Assembly: GCF_029714425.1 (NCBI RefSeq)
Contig: NZ_CP121668.1
Location: 186,001 to 250,000, forward strand
Source of the DNA: Bradyrhizobium sp. CB2312
Lineage (GTDB): Bacteria; Pseudomonadota; Alphaproteobacteria; Rhizobiales; Xanthobacteraceae
Length of the DNA: 64,000 bases
Direction of reading: 5' to 3'
In this document: positions 8,634 to 19,460 of the stretch, one piece after another
How the letters are laid out: each line of letters opens with the position of its first letter
How positions within the stretch are numbered: position 1 is the stretch's first letter
Notes under the pieces: generated by a model
Databases searched by the model: none
Seen by the model: the letters and a program-made list of their open reading frames with translations, nothing else
What the model was told of the DNA's origin: nothing
Program-made: the position numbers and the translations under genes

Positions 8634-9263
8634 ATGAATGTACTCTACCGGCTCTCCGTCATTGTCTTTCTCGCTGTTAGCTCCCAGGTCGCCGCAGCGG
8701 GTACGTCGGAGCTCATCGCTGCGCTGAAGCAAGGCGGGTACGTTCTCGTCTTTCGGCACACCGCGACCGACGACAGCCAGAAAGACGTCTATCCCTTCAA
8801 GTTCGACGACATGAGTGCCCAGCGCCAGCTGAGTGAAAAGGGCAGGGATATGGCGCGTCAGATCGGAGCGGCGATCCAGGAGCGCGCGATTCCGATTGGC
8901 GATGTCTACACAAGCCGTCTGAACCGCGCGATCGAAGCCGGCAGGCTGATTACTGGCAAGGAATGCAAGCCGGTCGACGCATTGACGGACAGCAGCAATG
9001 CCAGCACGTCGGGAATGGCAAACCCCACCGCTGCGAACGCAAAGGCCGGGGCGGCCGTGCGCCAGCTCGTCGATCAATCGCCGGCGCCCGGCACGAACAC
9101 CGTCCTCGTCACTCACAAGACGAACATCGCCGATGCCTTCGGCAAGGAGGCCGGGGAAGTACAGGAGGGCGAAGCCTTCGTCTACCGGGCCAACGGCTCG
9201 GGGCCCGCGACCTTTGTCGCACGCGTCAAGTCCGCGGATTGGACGGCGAAGGCCGGCAAATAG
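8634..9263 (+). CDS. Secreted histidine phosphatase-superfamily protein
   Basis: 209 residues. The N-terminus MNVLYRLSVIVFLAVSSQVAAAG is a signal peptide with cleavage near AAA-G, so the enzyme acts in the periplasm. The histidine phosphatase (phosphoglycerate mutase-like) signature is LVFRHT, in place of the commoner RHG. A second histidine lies in VLVTHKTNIADAFG near the C-terminus, and the conserved SRLNRAIEAGRLI segment is present. I chose the ATG at 8634 because the signal peptide starts there and GAGG precedes it; the open frame extends upstream without Shine-Dalgarno support. The substrate is unknown. The neighbouring coaA is convergent, 12 bases away. Confidence 0.8.
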   Translation: MNVLYRLSVIVFLAVSSQVAAAGTSELIAALKQGGYVLVFRHTATDDSQKDVYPFKFDDMSAQRQLSEKGRDMARQIGAAIQERAIPIGDVYTSRLNRAIEAGRLITGKECKPVDALTDSSNASTSGMANPTAANAKAGAAVRQLVDQSPAPGTNTVLVTHKTNIADAFGKEAGEVQEGEAFVYRANGSGPATFVARVKSADWTAKAGK

Positions 9264-9275
9264 GAGGCGGCGAAG

Positions 9276-10232
9276 CTACAGCCGCCTGAGCGCCACGCTC
9301 TCCACCGCGTGATCCGCGCCCTTCTTCAGGATCAGCGTCGCGCGGGGCCGCGTCGGCAAAATGTTGTCTTCGAGATTGGCGAGGTTGGTGCGCTCCCAGA
9401 TCGCGGTGGCGGTGGCGGTGGCTTCCTCGTCCGACAACAGCGCATAGCGATTGAAGTAGGACTTTGGATTGGTGAACGCGGTGTCGCGCAGCGCCAGGAA
9501 GCGCTTGATGTACCATTGCCGCAGCGCCGCCTCGTCGGCGTCGATATAGACTGAGAAATCGAAGAAGTCGGAAACGACGGGCACCGCCTTGCCGTCACGC
9601 GGCAGCTTGCCGGTCTGCAAGACGTTGACCCCCTCGACGATCAGGATGTCGGGCTGGTCGACCTCCGCCCATTCGTTCGGCACGATATCGTAGGTCAAAT
9701 GCGAATAGACAGGCGAGCGGACATGGCGGCGGCCCGATTTGATATCGGACAGGAAACTGAGCAGCAGCGGCAGATCATAGCTCTCCGGAAAGCCCTTCTT
9801 CTGCAAAATGCCTTGCTGCTCGAGCAGGGCCTTCGGGTAAAGAAAACCGTCAGTCGTGATCAGCTCGACCTTCGGACGCGGCGACCAGCGTGCCAGCAGG
9901 GCCTGGAGCACGCGGGCCGTGGTGGATTTTCCGACCGCGACCGAGCCGGCAACGCCGATGATGTACGGGACTTTGCGATCGCGAATGTTGAGGAACTGGC
10001 GCTCGGCGTAATACAGCCGCTGCATCGCATCGACATAGATCGAGAGCAGGCGCGACAGCGGCAGGTAAATGTCCTCGACTTCCTTGAGATCGAGGCGGTC
10101 GTGCAGTGAACGCAGCCGATCGAACTCGCCCGGCTCCAGCGTCATCGGCGTATCGTCGCGCAACCGCGCCCATTCTTCGCGCGTATAGACGCGGTATGGA
10201 TTGTATTGCTGCTCGGGTGCGCGGATATCCAT
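9276..10232 (-). CDS. coaA: Type I pantothenate kinase
   Basis: 318 residues, the usual length for bacterial CoaA. This cytoplasmic enzyme phosphorylates pantothenate with ATP, the first step of coenzyme A synthesis. The P-loop [12 protein letters not shown] is at residues 93-104. ITTDGFLYP and the [14 protein letters not shown] segment are typical of the family, as is the N-terminal [10 protein letters not shown]. It lies downstream of hisE on the same strand, with an 84-base gap holding a palindromic repeat, so it may have its own promoter. A second CoA gene, coaE, is at 23.3-23.9 kb. Confidence 0.95.
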   Translation of the reverse strand: MDIRAPEQQYNPYRVYTREEWARLRDDTPMTLEPGEFDRLRSLHDRLDLKEVEDIYLPLSRLLSIYVDAMQRLYYAERQFLNIRDRKVPYIIGVAGSVAVGKSTTARVLQALLARWSPRPKVELITTDGFLYPKALLEQQGILQKKGFPESYDLPLLLSFLSDIKSGRRHVRSPVYSHLTYDIVPNEWAEVDQPDILIVEGVNVLQTGKLPRDGKAVPVVSDFFDFSVYIDADEAALRQWYIKRFLALRDTAFTNPKSYFNRYALLSDEEATATATAIWERTNLANLEDNILPTRPRATLILKKGADHAVESVALRRL

Positions 10233-10256
10233 GACGCGACCTTTCCGTTAAGAGGA

Positions 10257-10305
10257 GAGCATGATCCGGAAAAGTGTGAAGCGGTTTTCCGAAAAGATCA
10301 TGCTC
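10257..10305. repeat. GCATGATC palindrome (family A)
   Basis: 49-bp imperfect palindrome with ends GAGCATGATC and GATCATGCTC; inner parts CCGGAAAAGTG and CGGTTTTCCG also pair partly. It fills the hisE-coaA gap. Copies at 14096 and 40407 share the same core. Confidence 0.85.
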
Positions 10306-10316
10306 AAACAAACCCT

Positions 10317-10643
10317 CTAGCTGCCGCTCTTGCGCGACGCCTTCTCTTCCAACCCTGACATATTCGTACGCTTGTCCAGCGCCGCTTCCACCTCTTCCAG
10401 CTTTACGTCGCGGGACTTGAGCAGCACAAGGAAGTGATAGAGCAGGTCGGCACTTTCAGCGATCAGATGCGCGCGATCGTTTTCGACTGCTGCGATTACG
10501 GTTTCGACTGCTTCCTCACCGAACTTCTTGGCGCAATGCTCGGCGCCCTTGTCGAGCAGCTTGCGGGTATAGGAGGCCTCGCCACCGGACGCCGCGCGGG
10601 CGTCGATGGTCTCGGCGAGATGATGGATCGTGAAACGCGCCAT
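10317..10643 (-). CDS. hisE: Phosphoribosyl-ATP pyrophosphatase
   Basis: 108-residue single-domain HisE, which hydrolyses phosphoribosyl-ATP to phosphoribosyl-AMP and pyrophosphate, the second step of histidine synthesis. The all-alpha MazG-like fold is shown by [37 protein letters not shown], which holds the metal-binding Glu/Asp residues. I start it at MARFTIHHL (10643); a codon three residues upstream is possible. HisI (cyclohydrolase) is separate and not in this window. It follows hisF on the minus strand with a 77-base gap. Confidence 0.95.
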   Translation of the reverse strand: MARFTIHHLAETIDARAASGGEASYTRKLLDKGAEHCAKKFGEEAVETVIAAVENDRAHLIAESADLLYHFLVLLKSRDVKLEEVEAALDKRTNMSGLEEKASRKSGS

Positions 10644-10720
10644 ACAGAACACTCAAATACACGTCCGGCCGAACGGGCCGGTCCCGCCGGCCTATGTAGC
10701 ATTTTTATGAAGCGGAGTCG

Positions 10721-11494
10721 TCAGGCATCGAGGCGCATGGCTAGCCCGCGCCGGGCCATATGCTCCTTGGCTTCGCGGATGGTGAATTCCCCGAAGTGGA
10801 AGATCGAGGCGGCCAACACGGCCGTGGCATGGCCGTCGCGGATCCCGTCGACGAGGTGGTCGAGATTACCGACGCCACCCGAGGCGATCACGGGAACGGG
10901 AACGCTGTCGGCGATCGCCCGGGTCAGCGGAATGTCAAAGCCCTGCCTGGTGCCGTCGCGATCCATCGAGGTGAGCAGGATCTCGCCGGCGCCGAGCGAG
11001 ACCACTTCCTGGGCATATTCGATCGCGTCGATGCCCGTGGAGTTGCGCCCGCCATGGGTAAAAATCTCCCAGCGGTCGCCGCCCGGGCGCTTGACGCGCT
11101 TGGCATCGATCGCGACGACCACGCACTGCTCGCCGAATTTCTCGGCGGCTTCCTTGACGAACTCGCGGCGCGACACCGCGGCGCTGTTGATCGAGACCTT
11201 GTCGGCGCCGGCGCGCAGCAGCGTCTTGATGTCGTTGACCTCGCGCACGCCACCGCCGACGGTGACCGGCATGAAGCAGGCCTCGGCGGTGCGCCGGACC
11301 ACGTCCAGCATGATGCCGCGGTTCTCATGGGTCGCGGTGATGTCGAGGAAGGTGAGTTCGTCAGCGCCGGCGGCGTCATAGGCGATCGCGGCCTCGACGG
11401 GATCGCCGGCATCGCGCAGGTCGACGAAGTTGACGCCCTTGACGACGCGGCCGTCCTTGACGTCGAGGCAGGGGATCACGCGCACCTTGAACAT
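10721..11494 (-). CDS. hisF: Imidazole glycerol phosphate synthase, cyclase subunit
   Basis: 257-residue (beta/alpha)8 barrel. It uses ammonia from HisH to convert PRFAR to imidazole glycerol phosphate and AICAR. The catalytic aspartates are in [15 protein letters not shown] (Asp11) and [13 protein letters not shown] (about Asp130). Phosphate-binding motifs VGGGVRE and ASGGVGN are present. It starts three bases after the hisA stop, so the two are translated together. HisH lies two genes upstream in the same run. Confidence 0.97.
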   Translation of the reverse strand: MFKVRVIPCLDVKDGRVVKGVNFVDLRDAGDPVEAAIAYDAAGADELTFLDITATHENRGIMLDVVRRTAEACFMPVTVGGGVREVNDIKTLLRAGADKVSINSAAVSRREFVKEAAEKFGEQCVVVAIDAKRVKRPGGDRWEIFTHGGRNSTGIDAIEYAQEVVSLGAGEILLTSMDRDGTRQGFDIPLTRAIADSVPVPVIASGGVGNLDHLVDGIRDGHATAVLAASIFHFGEFTIREAKEHMARRGLAMRLDA

Positions 11495-11497
11495 GTG

Positions 11498-12244
11498 TCA
11501 GCTCCTGCGCGCGTCGCGGATCAGGGTGAGGGCGGCGGCGGGGTCGAGTCGGCCGTCGTAGAGCGCACGGCCGGCGATCGCGCCGGCGAGCTTTTTCGCC
11601 CGCGGCGTCAGCATCGCCTTGATGTCCTCGATCGAGGCGAGACCGCCGGAGGCGATCACCGGAATCGAGATCGCGTCGGCCAGCGCAATCGTCGCATCCA
11701 GGTTCAGACCCTTGAGCAGGCCGTCCCGCGCGATGTCGGTGAAGATGATGGCGGCGACGCCGGCATCCTCGAAGCGCTTTGCGATCTCCAGCACGGTCAC
11801 CTGCGAGGTCTCGGCCCAGCCTTCGACCGCGACCTTGCCGTCGCGCGCGTCGAGCCCGACCGCAACGCGGCCGGGGAATTTCTTCGCAGCAGACTTCACC
11901 AGTTCGGGATCGCGCACCGCGGCGGTGCCGATGATGACGCGAGTGATGCCCTTGTCGAGCCAGGCTTCGACGGTCTTGAGATCGCGAATGCCGCCGCCGA
12001 GCTGCACCGGGATCTTGATCGTCTTCAGCATCGCCTCGACGGCCTCGGCATTCACCGGCTTGCCGGCAAACGCACCGTCGAGATCGACGACGTGGAGATA
12101 CTCAAAACCCTGCTCGGCAAAGCTCTGCGCCTGCGCTGCTGGATTGAGGTTGAAAACGGTCGCGCGCGCCATGTCGCCTTGCTCGAGGCGCACGCACTGG
12201 CCGTTCTTGAGGTCGATCGCGGGGAAGAGAATCACGGTTTCCAT
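11498..12244 (-). CDS. hisA: ProFAR isomerase (HisA)
   Basis: 248-residue (beta/alpha)8 barrel, related to HisF. It performs the Amadori rearrangement of ProFAR to PRFAR. The start [20 protein letters not shown] contains the catalytic base Asp. VQLGGGIRD and ASGGLAS are the phosphate-binding loops, and FTDIARDG carries the second catalytic Asp. Its start overlaps the end of hisH by 13 bases, indicating translational coupling in the his cluster. Confidence 0.97.
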   Translation of the reverse strand: METVILFPAIDLKNGQCVRLEQGDMARATVFNLNPAAQAQSFAEQGFEYLHVVDLDGAFAGKPVNAEAVEAMLKTIKIPVQLGGGIRDLKTVEAWLDKGITRVIIGTAAVRDPELVKSAAKKFPGRVAVGLDARDGKVAVEGWAETSQVTVLEIAKRFEDAGVAAIIFTDIARDGLLKGLNLDATIALADAISIPVIASGGLASIEDIKAMLTPRAKKLAGAIAGRALYDGRLDPAAALTLIRDARRS

Positions 12245-12882
12245 CGCAAGAAGTTCGAGATCAGGGCCAGACCAAAACGCTGGCTTTTCTCGGGGTGAAA
12301 CTGCGTGCCGACCGCGGTGTCCTTGGCGACGATCGCGGTGACAGGCCCGCCGTAGTCGGCGCGCGCGAGCACGTCCGCCTCGCTGGCGGGGTTGAGGTGG
12401 TAGGAGTGCACGAAATAAGCGTGCTGGCCCTTGGGGCCGAGCGGCAGCCTGTTCAGCACCGGATGCTCGCGCAGCACCTCGAGCGTATTCCAGCCCATGT
12501 GAGGGATCTTCAGGTTTTCATCGCGCGGCGTGATCTTCTCGACGTCGCCGCCGATCCAGTTCAGGCCTTCGGTGATGACATGCTCCTTGCCGCGGCTCGC
12601 CATCAGCTGCATGCCGACGCAGATGCCGAAGAACGGCCGCGCCTTGACGCGCACGGCTTCCGTGATCGCCTCGACCATGCCGTTGACCGCGTCGAGCCCG
12701 CGCCGGCAATCGGCGAAGGCGCCGACGCCCGGCAGCACCAGACGGTCGGCCTCATAGGCCTGATCGGGATCGCTGGTGACGAAGACCTTTTGCGGGTTCT
12801 CGAGGCTGCGCGCGGCACGCTCGAAGGCCTTCGCGGCGGAATGCAGATTCCCGGAACCGTAATCGATGATGGCGACGCTCAT
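12232..12882 (-). CDS. hisH: Imidazole glycerol phosphate synthase, glutaminase subunit
   Basis: 216-residue class I glutamine amidotransferase that feeds ammonia to HisF. The nucleophile Cys88 lies in [15 protein letters not shown] and the catalytic His/Glu pair in [10 protein letters not shown]. The oxyanion region PGVGAFADC is also seen. The start [15 protein letters not shown] at 12882 is the standard family start and overlaps the stop of the upstream DUF2628 gene by four bases (ATGA). Longer frames to 13107 are shadow sequence. Confidence 0.97.
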   Translation of the reverse strand: MSVAIIDYGSGNLHSAAKAFERAARSLENPQKVFVTSDPDQAYEADRLVLPGVGAFADCRRGLDAVNGMVEAITEAVRVKARPFFGICVGMQLMASRGKEHVITEGLNWIGGDVEKITPRDENLKIPHMGWNTLEVLREHPVLNRLPLGPKGQHAYFVHSYHLNPASEADVLARADYGGPVTAIVAKDTAVGTQFHPEKSQRFGLALISNFLRWKP

Positions 12883-13409
12883 CTTGACCCTCCCGGTTCT
12901 GGAAACAAACCAATGATGCCGCCGGCCGGAATTGGCGGCGGGTTCGAGAATTGCTGACCCGGCGTGCTGCGGGTCGGCGGCGGACCGCCGCGGTCGACGG
13001 CCCATTGATCGTTGACGATGCCGTGCTGCTTCTGGCTCCAGCGCTCGAAGAAGCGGCGCTCGGCGGTGTCCTCGTCGTCGGCAATGACGACGTCGAGCTG
13101 CCGCCACTTGCCGCGCGACAGGGTCCAGCGGCGCAGGCTCGAGGCCTCAAGACCCATCAAGAGCGCGATGATGATATTTGCGAAAAAGATGGCGGGGCGG
13201 CCGACGCCGAGGCTGTGCAAGCCGGCATCGAATGCAGCCAGGAAGATGATCCAGCCGATCAGAGCCAGCCAGAGCCGATTCCACAATAGCCAGAACGGCC
13301 CCAACACCATCGCCCAGAAATGAAAACCGTCGCGCACGAACACGAACTTGTCGGTCGCGCGCAGATCGGCTCCGGCAGGAGAGGGAGCATGAACTGTGTA
13401 GACAGGCAT
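12879..13409 (-). CDS. DUF2628 membrane protein within the his cluster
   Basis: 176 residues. After [34 protein letters not shown] (the DUF2628 start, read here in parts) come two or three hydrophobic segments: about 34-56 ([20 protein letters not shown]), a short one near 60-70 and about 74-95. The cytoplasmic tail is Pro/Gly-rich. The ATG at 13409 fits this family; the frame runs upstream to 13448 without reason. It overlaps hisH by four bases and follows hisB, so it is almost certainly cotranslated with histidine genes. No enzymatic motif is visible, and its link to histidine synthesis is unknown. Confidence 0.85.
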   Translation of the reverse strand: MPVYTVHAPSPAGADLRATDKFVFVRDGFHFWAMVLGPFWLLWNRLWLALIGWIIFLAAFDAGLHSLGVGRPAIFFANIIIALLMGLEASSLRRWTLSRGKWRQLDVVIADDEDTAERRFFERWSQKQHGIVNDQWAVDRGGPPPTRSTPGQQFSNPPPIPAGGIIGLFPEPGGSR

Positions 13410-13475
13410 GGCGATGCCCCGTGCTCGAGAATTGAGTAGAAAGCGCAAGCGGCGCGTGCCGCCGGCCGGAAGACG

Positions 13476-14069
13476 TCAGCCGCCGAGCGAGCCCTTGGTG
13501 GACGGAATCTCGCCCACGGCCTTCGGATCGATCGCGACCGCGGTACGCAGCGCTCGCGCCAGACCCTTGAAGCAGGACTCGGCGATATGGTGGCTGTTAT
13601 CGCCATATAGGGTCTCGACGTGGAGAGTCACGCCGGCGTTGATGGCGAAGGCCTGGAACCATTCGCGCACCAGCTCGGTGTCGAACTCACCGATCTTGTC
13701 GCGGGGAAAGTCGGCCTTGAACACCAGGAACGGGCGGCCCGAGATGTCGATGACCACGCGCGACAGCGTCTCGTCCATGGGCATGTGCACGCCGGCATAG
13801 CGGGTGATGCCCGCCATGTTGCCGAGCGCCTGCTTGACCGCCTGGCCGAGCGCGATGCCGGTGTCTTCGGTGGTATGGTGATAGTCAATGTGCAGGTCGC
13901 CGACCGCCTTGACCGTGAGGTCGATGCGGGAATGGCGGGCGAGGAGATCGAGCATATGGTCGAAAAAGCCGATGCCGGTCGCAATATTGCCCACGCCGGT
14001 GCCATCGAGGTTCACGGAGACCTCGATGTCGGTTTCCTTGGTCTTGCGCTTGATCGTCGCGGTGCGCAT
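13476..14069 (-). CDS. hisB: Imidazoleglycerol-phosphate dehydratase
   Basis: 197-residue monofunctional HisB (the dehydratase only, without the phosphatase domain of enterobacteria). It converts imidazole glycerol phosphate to imidazole acetol phosphate using Mn ions bound by His/Glu clusters, visible in [25 protein letters not shown] and the C-terminal [16 protein letters not shown]. It is the first gene of the minus-strand his run (hisB-DUF2628-hisH-hisA-hisF-hisE). The divergent hslV starts 244 bases away. Confidence 0.97.
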   Translation of the reverse strand: MRTATIKRKTKETDIEVSVNLDGTGVGNIATGIGFFDHMLDLLARHSRIDLTVKAVGDLHIDYHHTTEDTGIALGQAVKQALGNMAGITRYAGVHMPMDETLSRVVIDISGRPFLVFKADFPRDKIGEFDTELVREWFQAFAINAGVTLHVETLYGDNSHHIAESCFKGLARALRTAVAIDPKAVGEIPSTKGSLGG

Positions 14070-14095
14070 GGAAAATCGGTTTCCACGTTGGTTTT

Positions 14096-14144
14096 GAGCA
14101 TGATCTTGTCGGAAAACCGGTAGCCACTTTTCCGGATCATGCTC
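14096..14144. repeat. GCATGATC palindrome (family A) between hisB and hslV
   Basis: Imperfect palindrome with ends GAGCATGATC and GATCATGCTC. The core GGAAAACCGGTAGCCACTTTTCC is related to the copies at 10257 and 40407 but in the opposite orientation. It lies in the divergent promoter region. Confidence 0.85.
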
Positions 14145-14313
14145 TTTGAGCCGAAAACGCCAGTCTCTTAACAGCCAAATGACGCCTTCGCTACTGCGGG
14201 AACGGCTGGCGAGGCCTCTACTTCTGCCTATGGTGAGCGAAATTCGGCCCGGAACGGCCCGTTGTGCCCCCGCTCCCGACCCCCTAAATCAGGCCGGACA
14301 ACGAGGGTCACTT

Positions 14314-14874
14314 ATGCAGGATTCCCAGAACAGCTCGCCGGGCTGGCACGGCACCACGATTTTGACGGTCCGCAAGGGCGGCAAGGTGGTGGTCGGCGGC
14401 GACGGCCAGGTCTCGATCGGCCAGACCGTGATCAAGTCCAACGCCAAGAAGGTCCGCAAGCTCGGCAAGGGCGACGTCATCGGCGGCTTTGCCGGCGCCA
14501 CCGCCGATGCCTTCACGCTGTTTGAGCGGCTGGAGAGCAAGCTCGAGCAATATCCGGGGCAATTGACCCGGGCCGCAGTGGAGCTGGCCAAGGACTGGCG
14601 CACCGACCGCTACCTCCGCCGGCTGGAGGCCATGATGATCGTGGCCGACAAGGACGTCTCGCTGGTCCTGACCGGCACCGGCGACGTGCTCGAGCCCGAG
14701 GCCGGCGTGATGGCGATCGGCTCCGGCGGCAACTACGCGCTGGCGGCCGCGCGCGCCCTGATCGACACCGACAAGGACGCCGAGACCATCGTCCGCCGCT
14801 CCCTCGACATCGCCGCCGACATCTGCGTCTACACCAACCGCAATTTGACCATTGAAAGCCTGGTGACCGGGTAG
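14314..14874 (+). CDS. hslV: HslV protease subunit of HslUV
   Basis: 186-residue threonine protease forming the two-ring HslV core. The active form begins at the Thr of [12 protein letters not shown], so 13 N-terminal residues ([13 protein letters not shown]) must be removed to expose catalytic Thr14; E. coli HslV removes only the Met. Other family blocks are [28 protein letters not shown] and [20 protein letters not shown]. The ATG at 14314 was chosen because the frame upstream to 14146 shows no conservation pattern. hslU lies two genes downstream. Confidence 0.95.
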   Translation: MQDSQNSSPGWHGTTILTVRKGGKVVVGGDGQVSIGQTVIKSNAKKVRKLGKGDVIGGFAGATADAFTLFERLESKLEQYPGQLTRAAVELAKDWRTDRYLRRLEAMMIVADKDVSLVLTGTGDVLEPEAGVMAIGSGGNYALAAARALIDTDKDAETIVRRSLDIAADICVYTNRNLTIESLVTG

Positions 14875-14916
14875 GTCTTATCTGTGACTGAACAGCGGAG
14901 CTCCTGGCTGGCTGCA

Positions 14917-15035
14917 ACCTCTCCCGCTTGCGGGAGAGGTCGCGCCGAAGGCGCGGGTGAGGGCTCTCTCCTCTAGGGGATTGTCCCAATGCGGAGACAC
15001 CCTCTCCCCGACCCTCTCCCGCAAGCGGGAGAGGG
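14917..15035. repeat. Paired CTCTCCCGC hairpins between hslV and the GNAT gene (family H)
   Basis: Two hairpins are seen: ACCTCTCCCGC and GCGGGAGAGGT at 14917-14940, and CCTCTCCCGC and GCGGGAGAGG at 15013-15034. They are inverted relative to each other, so the whole 119-bp unit is itself a large inverted repeat. It fills most of the 186-base gap and could stop transcription from hslV. Confidence 0.8.
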
Positions 15036-15060
15036 AGTGCAGCATCATCGACGGCCCTAA

Positions 15061-15546
15061 ATGACCGCCACCTACACCTTCCGCCCCATGACCGCAGCCG
15101 ACCTGCCGCTGATCCGGCGCTGGCTGGGTGAGGCCCATGTGCGGGAATGGTGGGGCGATCCGGACGAGCAGCTTGCGCTCGTCGGCGTCGATCTCATTGA
15201 GCCCGCCATGGACCAGTTCATCGTGTTGGCCGGCGACAAGCCGTTCGGCTATCTTCAGTGCTACCGCCTGACCGCCTGGAATTCGGGCTTCGGGCCGCAA
15301 CCGGAGGGCACGCGTGGGATCGACCAGTTCATCGGCGAAGGCGACATGATTGCGCACGGCCACGGCTCGGCGTTCATCCGCCAGTTTGTCGATGAGCAGT
15401 TTCGCAGCGGCCTGCCCCGCATGGTCACTGACCCTGATCCGCTCAACGCACGTGCGTTGCGTGCTTACGAGAAGGCCGGCTTCATCCGCGACCGCATGGT
15501 CGAGACGCCGGACGGGCCGGCGCTGCTGATGGTGCGCGAACCATGA
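15061..15546 (+). CDS. GNAT-family N-acetyltransferase
   Basis: 161-residue GNAT acetyltransferase of the AAC(6')/IucB-like type (Acetyltransf_8). Features are [18 protein letters not shown] at the start, VREWWGD, the acetyl-CoA segment [15 protein letters not shown], and the C-terminal [18 protein letters not shown], typical of aminoglycoside 6'-acetyltransferase relatives. The true substrate may not be an aminoglycoside; chromosomal copies in soil bacteria are often of unknown use. Its stop overlaps the start of the DUF2585 gene (ATGA), so the two are co-translated. Confidence 0.82.
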   Translation: MTATYTFRPMTAADLPLIRRWLGEAHVREWWGDPDEQLALVGVDLIEPAMDQFIVLAGDKPFGYLQCYRLTAWNSGFGPQPEGTRGIDQFIGEGDMIAHGHGSAFIRQFVDEQFRSGLPRMVTDPDPLNARALRAYEKAGFIRDRMVETPDGPALLMVREP

Positions 15547-16160
15547 CGCTGGTCCACGCGCGCGAGAGCAAGGCCGCCTTCCCGGCGCTGGCATGGGTCG
15601 GCATCGCGCTGCTGCTGCTGGCGCTGCAGGCCGCGGTCCTGTTCGCGATGGGGCGTGTGCCGATCTGCACCTGCGGCTATGTCAAGCTCTGGCACGGCGT
15701 GGTGAACAGCTCGGAAAACTCGCAGCACATCGCCGACTGGTACAGTTTTTCGCACGTCCTGCACGGCTTCCTGTTCTACGGCCTGACCTGGTTGCTGTTC
15801 GCGCGCCTGCCGCTGCTGCGCCTCTCCTGGCCCGCCCGGTTGATCATCGCCATGCTGATCGAAGGCGCCTGGGAGATCGTCGAGAATTCGCCGTTCATCA
15901 TCGAGCGTTACCGCGCCGGCACGATCTCGCTGGATTATTACGGCGACAGCATCGTGAATTCGATTTCTGACACGCTGTTCATGATGCTCGGGTTCCTCGC
16001 CGCGCGCGTGCTGCCGGTAACTGTAACCGTCCTCACCGGGCTCGCCTTCGAAATCATGCTGGCGCTTCACATTCGCGACAATCTGACGCTCAATATATTG
16101 ATGCTGATCCATCCGATCGAGGCCGTAAAACAATGGCAATCGGGCCCGCCCATCATCTGA
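15543..16160 (+). CDS. DUF2585 (UPF0314) integral membrane protein
   Basis: 205 residues with about four or five membrane segments (15-40, 60-85, 95-115, 145-165 and a C-terminal stretch). Conserved-looking motifs are [28 protein letters not shown] and [17 protein letters not shown], rich in His, Trp and acidic residues, which suggest a polar active or metal site at the membrane face. UPF0314 proteins often neighbour hslVU in Rhizobiales. No function is established that I know of. The start overlaps the GNAT gene by four bases. Confidence 0.85.
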   Translation: MTLVHARESKAAFPALAWVGIALLLLALQAAVLFAMGRVPICTCGYVKLWHGVVNSSENSQHIADWYSFSHVLHGFLFYGLTWLLFARLPLLRLSWPARLIIAMLIEGAWEIVENSPFIIERYRAGTISLDYYGDSIVNSISDTLFMMLGFLAARVLPVTVTVLTGLAFEIMLALHIRDNLTLNILMLIHPIEAVKQWQSGPPII

Positions 16161-16209
16161 CCTAAAATGCGGCTTGTCCTTGGCCGCCTCCCGCCCTAGC
16201 TAAGCAGAC

Positions 16210-17514
<1,305 letters not shown>

Positions 17515-17544
17515 ATCGGCCAGGGTCGGTTATCTCTATCCGCC

Positions 17545-17710
17545 GTCGTCCCTGCGAAAGCAGGGACCATAACCACCAGCGGTCCTTGTTGAAAAAGATG
17601 GCGGCTCCGATTCCGGCACACACGACCTCCTGTGGTTATGGGTCCCGGGTCGCGCGGAGCCTGTCATCGGTCCGCGCTACGCGCGGACCCGGTGGCTTGT
17701 CCGGGACGAC
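17545..17710. repeat. Palindromic repeat family E between hslU and the membrane protein
   Basis: Inverted-repeat array beginning GTCGTCCCTGCGAAAGCAGG and ending TTGTCCGGGACGAC, with an internal TGTGGTTATGGGTCCCGG. Related units lie at 34581 and 61427. It ends nine bases before the proposed downstream start. Confidence 0.75.
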
Positions 17711-17718
17711 AGCGGAGT

Positions 17719-18864
17719 ATGGTGCACGGCGGGTGCCGCGTGCTCGCTGACATCGAGAAAAATCCCTGGCGCGTCCTGCTCGCGATCAACGCGGCGGTCA
17801 TCGTCGGCGTGTTCATTCACAAGATCCTGCTGCCGCCTTACGTTCCCTACATCCACCTCGTCGTCGACTACCATTTCGGCTTCATCAAGCGCGCGCTGAT
17901 CGGGGCGATCGTCGCGCTGTTCACGGACAAGGTGCCGGTGTGGCTGGTGTTCGCGATCTCAGGCGCGGCGTGGTTGGTGACGCTGGGGCTATTCCTCAGG
18001 CTCTTCCAGAAGACGTTCGGCTTCTCCAATAAGACGCTGCCGCTGTTCGTCCTGATCGCGGGCTCGCCGTACTTCCTGAAGAACTTCATGCACACGCTCG
18101 GCCATTTCGACATCTATGGCTGCGTGTTCGCGCTCATCCTGCTGCTGATACCGGCCGGCTCGCTGCTGTTCGTCGCAACGGCCGCGCTGTTCGCGATCAT
18201 CCTGGTGCTGATCCACCACATCCATCTGCTGATGTATGTGCCGACGATCATCACCATCGTCGGGATCAGGCATTATCTCGGGCACGGCATCACCAGAACG
18301 AATATCGCATTCGGTTTTGCGGCGCTGCTGTGCGTGAGCGCACTGTTTCTCGCGGCGCAGTTTCTGGGAACGATGCCGATCCCCGAGGCGGACTTCCTCG
18401 CCTATCTGAAGAGCCGCATGGCCGATCCGTCCCGTACCAGCCTGCTCCAGTTCAGCTACATCTGGTATCAGCCGCTGTCGAAGGAGGTGTCCGACACCTG
18501 GAAATGGCTGCCGCACAACATGCTCGGCCTGCCGGTGTTCGCGCTGCTGCTCTGGCTGCACACGCCGCTGTGGCGCTATTTCGCCGACCTGATCGCCGCG
18601 CTCGCGAGCAAGCTGCACCGGCGTCTCGTCATCGCGGCGCTGACCGGCATCAGCCTCGCCTATCTCATCATGTTCGCGATGGTGTTCGACTATTCGCGCT
18701 GGATGTCGAACTGGGCGGTCTGCATGTTCCTGATCCTGCATGCGGTGAAGACGCTGCCCGCCGCGCGCGAGACCGCGCTGATCCCGCCGGACGACAACAG
18801 GACCAACATCTTCGGCTTAGTCCTCACCCTGATCCCGCGCGTTGGGATCGTGCGACCGTTCTAG
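17719..18864 (+). CDS. Multi-pass membrane protein of unknown function
   Basis: About 381 residues with roughly nine hydrophobic helices from residue 20 to the end. It resembles polytopic transport or glycosyltransferase-C-like proteins only in general layout; I recognise no family. Two His-rich stretches (HTLGHFDIYG and LIHHIHLLMYVP) lie in or beside helices. The start is uncertain: ATG at 17719 has GGAG too close, and GTG at 17740 (VLADIEKNPWRVLL) is an alternative. Upstream frame to 17632 overlaps the family E repeat and is unlikely to be coding. The convergent Smr gene ends five bases away. Confidence 0.65.
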   Translation: MVHGGCRVLADIEKNPWRVLLAINAAVIVGVFIHKILLPPYVPYIHLVVDYHFGFIKRALIGAIVALFTDKVPVWLVFAISGAAWLVTLGLFLRLFQKTFGFSNKTLPLFVLIAGSPYFLKNFMHTLGHFDIYGCVFALILLLIPAGSLLFVATAALFAIILVLIHHIHLLMYVPTIITIVGIRHYLGHGITRTNIAFGFAALLCVSALFLAAQFLGTMPIPEADFLAYLKSRMADPSRTSLLQFSYIWYQPLSKEVSDTWKWLPHNMLGLPVFALLLWLHTPLWRYFADLIAALASKLHRRLVIAALTGISLAYLIMFAMVFDYSRWMSNWAVCMFLILHAVKTLPAARETALIPPDDNRTNIFGLVLTLIPRVGIVRPF

Positions 18865-18869
18865 CGGAT

Positions 18870-19460
18870 TTAAAACCTCGCCCGCCTGATCCGCACATAC
18901 AGCGCACCCTCGCCGCCGTGGCCGATGGCGGCTTCCTCGAAGCCGACGACGAAGGCGCGAAATTCCGGCAGGCTCAGCCATTCCGGCACTTGCCGCCGCA
19001 GCACGCCGCTTTCGCCGCCGCTGCGACCCTTGCCGGTGATGACGAGCACGAAGGTCAAGCCGTCATGATGGGCACGGTGCAGGAAGCCGGTGAGGGCGCG
19101 ATGGGCGCGGGTCTGGGTCATGCCGTGCAGGTCGAGCCGCGCCTCGATCTCGCTGCGGCCGCGCGACAGTTTTGTGCGCTCGCGCTTGCCGAGCGGCGCC
19201 AGCGGCGGCATCGCCGGCTTTGCCAGGCGCGGCGCGGGCGCAGCAGCAACCGGCCGCGGTGACGGCGCAGGCCGCGGCACCGGCGTGGCGGGTGAAGGCT
19301 CGGTGCGCGGCGTGGCCGGCGCCTTTGCCACGCGCAGTTTCTTCAGCGGCTTGACGTGTTTGGCGACGAGATCCCACAGCTCGCGCTCCTCCTCGCTCAG
19401 CGCGCGGCGGCGCGGCGAGGGACGAGGCTCCAGCACGGGCGGACGGGACGATCGCTTCAT
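18870..19460 (-). CDS. Smr-domain protein
   Basis: 196 residues. A basic, Pro/Ala-rich N-terminal half (low complexity from about 45 to 95) precedes a C-terminal Smr domain at about 105-190. The signatures are LDLHGMTQTRAHRAL (LDLHG box) and ITGKGRSGGESGVLRRQVPEWL (the GxG loop). Stand-alone Smr proteins are predicted nucleases or nucleic-acid-binding proteins; the substrate is unknown here. Its ATG overlaps the mltA stop by four bases, so it is co-translated with mltA. Confidence 0.85.
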   Translation of the reverse strand: MKRSSRPPVLEPRPSPRRRALSEEERELWDLVAKHVKPLKKLRVAKAPATPRTEPSPATPVPRPAPSPRPVAAAPAPRLAKPAMPPLAPLGKRERTKLSRGRSEIEARLDLHGMTQTRAHRALTGFLHRAHHDGLTFVLVITGKGRSGGESGVLRRQVPEWLSLPEFRAFVVGFEEAAIGHGGEGALYVRIRRARF

